Below are positions 62,205-64,000 of a stretch of 64,000 nucleotides of DNA, in pieces. Positions within the stretch are counted from its first letter, which is position 1, and every line of letters begins with the position of its first letter. The translations under genes and the position numbers were made by a program. This DNA is from Actinorhabdospora filicis. GTDB taxonomy: Bacteria > Actinomycetota > Actinomycetes > Mycobacteriales > Micromonosporaceae. The notes beneath the pieces were generated by a model. It was not told where the DNA came from and did not search any database. It saw nothing but the letters and a program-made list of their open reading frames with translations. The stretch is taken from NCBI RefSeq assembly GCF_030269765.1, contig NZ_BSTX01000007.1:62001-126000 (forward strand). Direction: 5' to 3'.

Positions 62205-64000
62205 CTAACGCGACAGGCGCAGGACGTTCGACACGATCTGGTGCCCGGCCCGCCCGGCGGCGGTCAGGATCGACTCCGGGTGGAACTGCACGGCGTAGCG
62301 GCGCTTGACCGGATCCTCGATGGCCATGACCACGTCATCGGTCATCGCGGTGGCGGTGAAACCGCCGCGGACCTGGTCGGCCTTGGCGTGCAGGGAGTGG
62401 TAGCGGGCGGCGGTGAACTCGTCGGGCAGGCCCGCCAGGAGCTCGCCGCCCAGGACCTTGACCTGGCCGGGCTTGCCGTGCACGGGCTCGGGCAGCAGCG
62501 CCAGTTTCCCGCCGCCGTGCTCGATCATCGCCTGCAGGCCCAGGCAGACGCCGAAGGCGGTGAGGCCGCGGGCGTCCAGTTCGGACAGCAGGCCGCCGCA
62601 GTCGAAGTCGGCCGGGCGGCCCGGACCGGGCGACAGGACGACCAGGTCGGGCCGGTCGTCCAGCATCGACGGCGGGAACCCGAAGCGGAGGGTGGTGACC
62701 TCGGCGGCGTGCTGGCGGAAGTAGTCGGCGAGGGTGTTCACGAAGGAGTCCTGGTGGTCCACCATCAGCACCCGCAGGCCCGCACCGGCCGGTTCGGTCA
62801 CCACGGCGGCGTTCCCGGGGTCCGAAACGGGCGTGCCGACCGACTCCAGCAGCGCGCGGGCCTTCAGGTGCGTCTCGCGCTCCTCGGCCTCCGGGTCGGA
62901 GTCGTAGAGCAGCGTCGCCCCGGCGCGCACGGTCGCCAGCCCGTCCCGGATCTGCGCGGTGCGCAGGGTCAGGCCGGTGTTGGCGGTCCCGTCGAAGCCG
63001 AGGAACCCGACCGCGCCGCCGTACCAGCGGCGGGGGGTGCTCTCGTGGTCCTCGATGAACTGCATCGCCCAGTTCTTGGGCGCGCCGGTCACCGTCACCG
63101 CCCAGGTGTGGGTGAGGAACGCGTCGAGCGCGTCGAACTCCGGCCGCAGCACGCCCTCGACGTGGTCGACGGTGTGGATGAGCCGGGAGTACATCTCGAT
63201 CTGGCGGCGCCCGATGACCTGGACGCTGCCGGGGACGCACACGCGCGACTTGTCGTTGCGGTCGACGTCTGTGCACATCGTCAGCTCCGACTCCTCCTTC
63301 GCCGAGCCGATCAGCTCGGCGATGCGCGCGGCGTCCTCCAGCGGGTCGGCGCCGCGCCGGATGGTCCCGGCGATCGGGCACGTCTCCACCCGCCGCGCGC
63401 CCACCGGTCCGCTGACGCGCACGTACATCTCCGGGGAGGCGCCCACGAGGTACTCGGCCTCGCCGAGGTTGAAGAAGAACTCGTAGGGGGCGGGATTGGC
63501 GGCCGTGAGCCGCTCGTAAAACGCCGCCGGCGAATCGCAGGCGGCGTGCATGGTGTGGCTGGGGGTGACCTCGAAGAGGTCGCCCTGGAAGAAGCGCTCC
63601 CTGGCCTCGCGGACCATGCCCGCGTACACCCCCGGCACCGGCGGGGCCGGCACCTCGGTGGCCACCCGGTACGGGGTGGCCTCGGCGGTGCGCGGCAGGC
63701 CCTCGGTCGACTCGCCGTCCACGGTGAACTCGTAGCGGTGGACGTGTGCGCGCTCGCGCTTGCGGTCCACGACGTAGACCTCGTCGGGCAGGTGCAGCAC
63801 CAGGTCCCGGTCACGCGGGTCGCGTTCCATGGCCAGCGTCAGCGGCTCGAACTGGAAGGACAGGTCGTAGCCGAAGGCGCCGTAGAAACCCAGGTGCGGG
63901 TCGTCGACGGCGAGCGCGGCCATCATCGCGCGCAGCGCGGTGAACACGGTCGGACGCCGGGTGCGCCGCTCCTCGCTGAGGACGCCCTCGCTCTCGGCGA
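62205..64000 (-). CDS. trpEG: Fused anthranilate synthase TrpE-TrpG (5' end outside window)
   Basis: 597 residues of the C-terminal part are visible, and the frame continues off the window edge (TRRPTVFTALRAM is the first recognised stretch). The TrpE part has FEVTPSHTM, FFFNLGEAEYLVGASPEM, CPIAGTIRRG and the chorismate/Mg motifs ELTMCTDVDRND and WAVTVTGAPK. The C-terminal glutamine amidotransferase (about the last 190 residues) has the nucleophile GVCLGLQAM and the His-Glu pair in FHPES. It makes anthranilate from chorismate and glutamine. Related fused enzymes occur in some actinomycetes and rhizobia; PhzE-like function is a less likely alternative. Confidence 0.92.
   Translation of the reverse strand, partial: AESEGVLSEERRTRRPTVFTALRAMMAALAVDDPHLGFYGAFGYDLSFQFEPLTLAMERDPRDRDLVLHLPDEVYVVDRKRERAHVHRYEFTVDGESTEGLPRTAEATPYRVATEVPAPPVPGVYAGMVREARERFFQGDLFEVTPSHTMHAACDSPAAFYERLTAANPAPYEFFFNLGEAEYLVGASPEMYVRVSGPVGARRVETCPIAGTIRRGADPLEDAARIAELIGSAKEESELTMCTDVDRNDKSRVCVPGSVQVIGRRQIEMYSRLIHTVDHVEGVLRPEFDALDAFLTHTWAVTVTGAPKNWAMQFIEDHESTPRRWYGGAVGFLGFDGTANTGLTLRTAQIRDGLATVRAGATLLYDSDPEAEERETHLKARALLESVGTPVSDPGNAAVVTEPAGAGLRVLMVDHQDSFVNTLADYFRQHAAEVTTLRFGFPPSMLDDRPDLVVLSPGPGRPADFDCGGLLSELDARGLTAFGVCLGLQAMIEHGGGKLALLPEPVHGKPGQVKVLGGELLAGLPDEFTAARYHSLHAKADQVRGGFTATAMTDDVVMAIEDPVKRRYAVQFHPESILTAAGRAGHQIVSNVLRLSR

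Overview
The window is very G+C-rich, gene-dense chromosomal DNA from an actinomycete. Evidence for this is the strong G/C bias at third codon positions, frequent GTG and TTG starts, several leaderless-type promoters, ATGA/GTGA gene overlaps, iron boxes of the DtxR/IdeR type, an XRE/DUF397 pair, SARP/AfsR and large LuxR regulators, an Uma2 protein, a WXG100 protein and the efe iron operon. A catecholate cluster resembling that of myxochelin would fit a Streptosporangiales-type organism, but the genus cannot be read from this window. No rRNA, tRNA, transposase or integrase gene was seen.

Layout. 1-4.5 kb: the end of an unknown gene, phoU translationally coupled to an SRPBCC-PDZ fusion, and a large LuxR-family ATPase regulator. 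4.9-14.05 kb (minus strand): a six-gene operon for a catecholate siderophore behind a near-consensus iron box. It holds mxcC/entA, mxcD/entC, mxcE/entE, mxcF/entB-ArCP, a class I DAHP synthase and a C-A-PCP-reductase NRPS. Gene set and domain plan match myxochelin, in which two 2,3-dihydroxybenzoates are joined to lysine and released reductively. 14.1-18.4 kb: a 4'-phosphopantetheinyl transferase at the end of a methyltransferase/methylmalonyl-CoA epimerase operon, then a thiolase and meaB.

18.4-31.6 kb: an Uma2 protein, a MacB-like ABC exporter (one large permease and two ATPases), the XRE/DUF397 pair, an 834-bp gene-free stretch with a duplicated 89-nt element, and a cobalamin mutase large subunit whose active-site residues (Phe80, Gln198) mark it as isobutyryl-CoA mutase. 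A cysteine-rich protein, a SARP/NB-ARC regulator, a frameshifted small gene and a DUF6220 protein follow. 31.7-44.2 kb is accessory: two C-terminally extended ECF sigma factors (ECF41 and ECF42 types), a Crp-type regulator, YbaK, a DHA2 exporter behind a metal-operator-like palindrome, a single orphan type I-E-like CRISPR repeat, YidD, a drug/metabolite transporter, OsmC, an acetate-type symporter with its DUF3311 partner, and a cation diffusion facilitator.

44.4-64 kb: valS, then a three-gene membrane/CHAT-protease cassette of unknown role, the iron-boxed efeUOB operon, DUF4233, an LCP ligase, folC, rarD, a membrane-anchored VOC protein, ndk, a WXG100/DUF1023 hydrolase pair, and the 3' part of a fused anthranilate synthase gene. 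The valS, folC, DUF4233 and ndk genes, often neighbours in actinomycetes, are spread apart here by the CHAT and efe blocks.

Iron is the main theme. Two operons 36 kb apart, one making a siderophore and one taking up iron, both carry DtxR/IdeR-type boxes. The best candidates for undescribed biology are the CHAT cassette, whose first gene carries a TTA codon, the duplicated 89-nt element, the solitary CRISPR-like repeat, and a TGTGGAC heptamer that appears over-used even where it forces rare codons.
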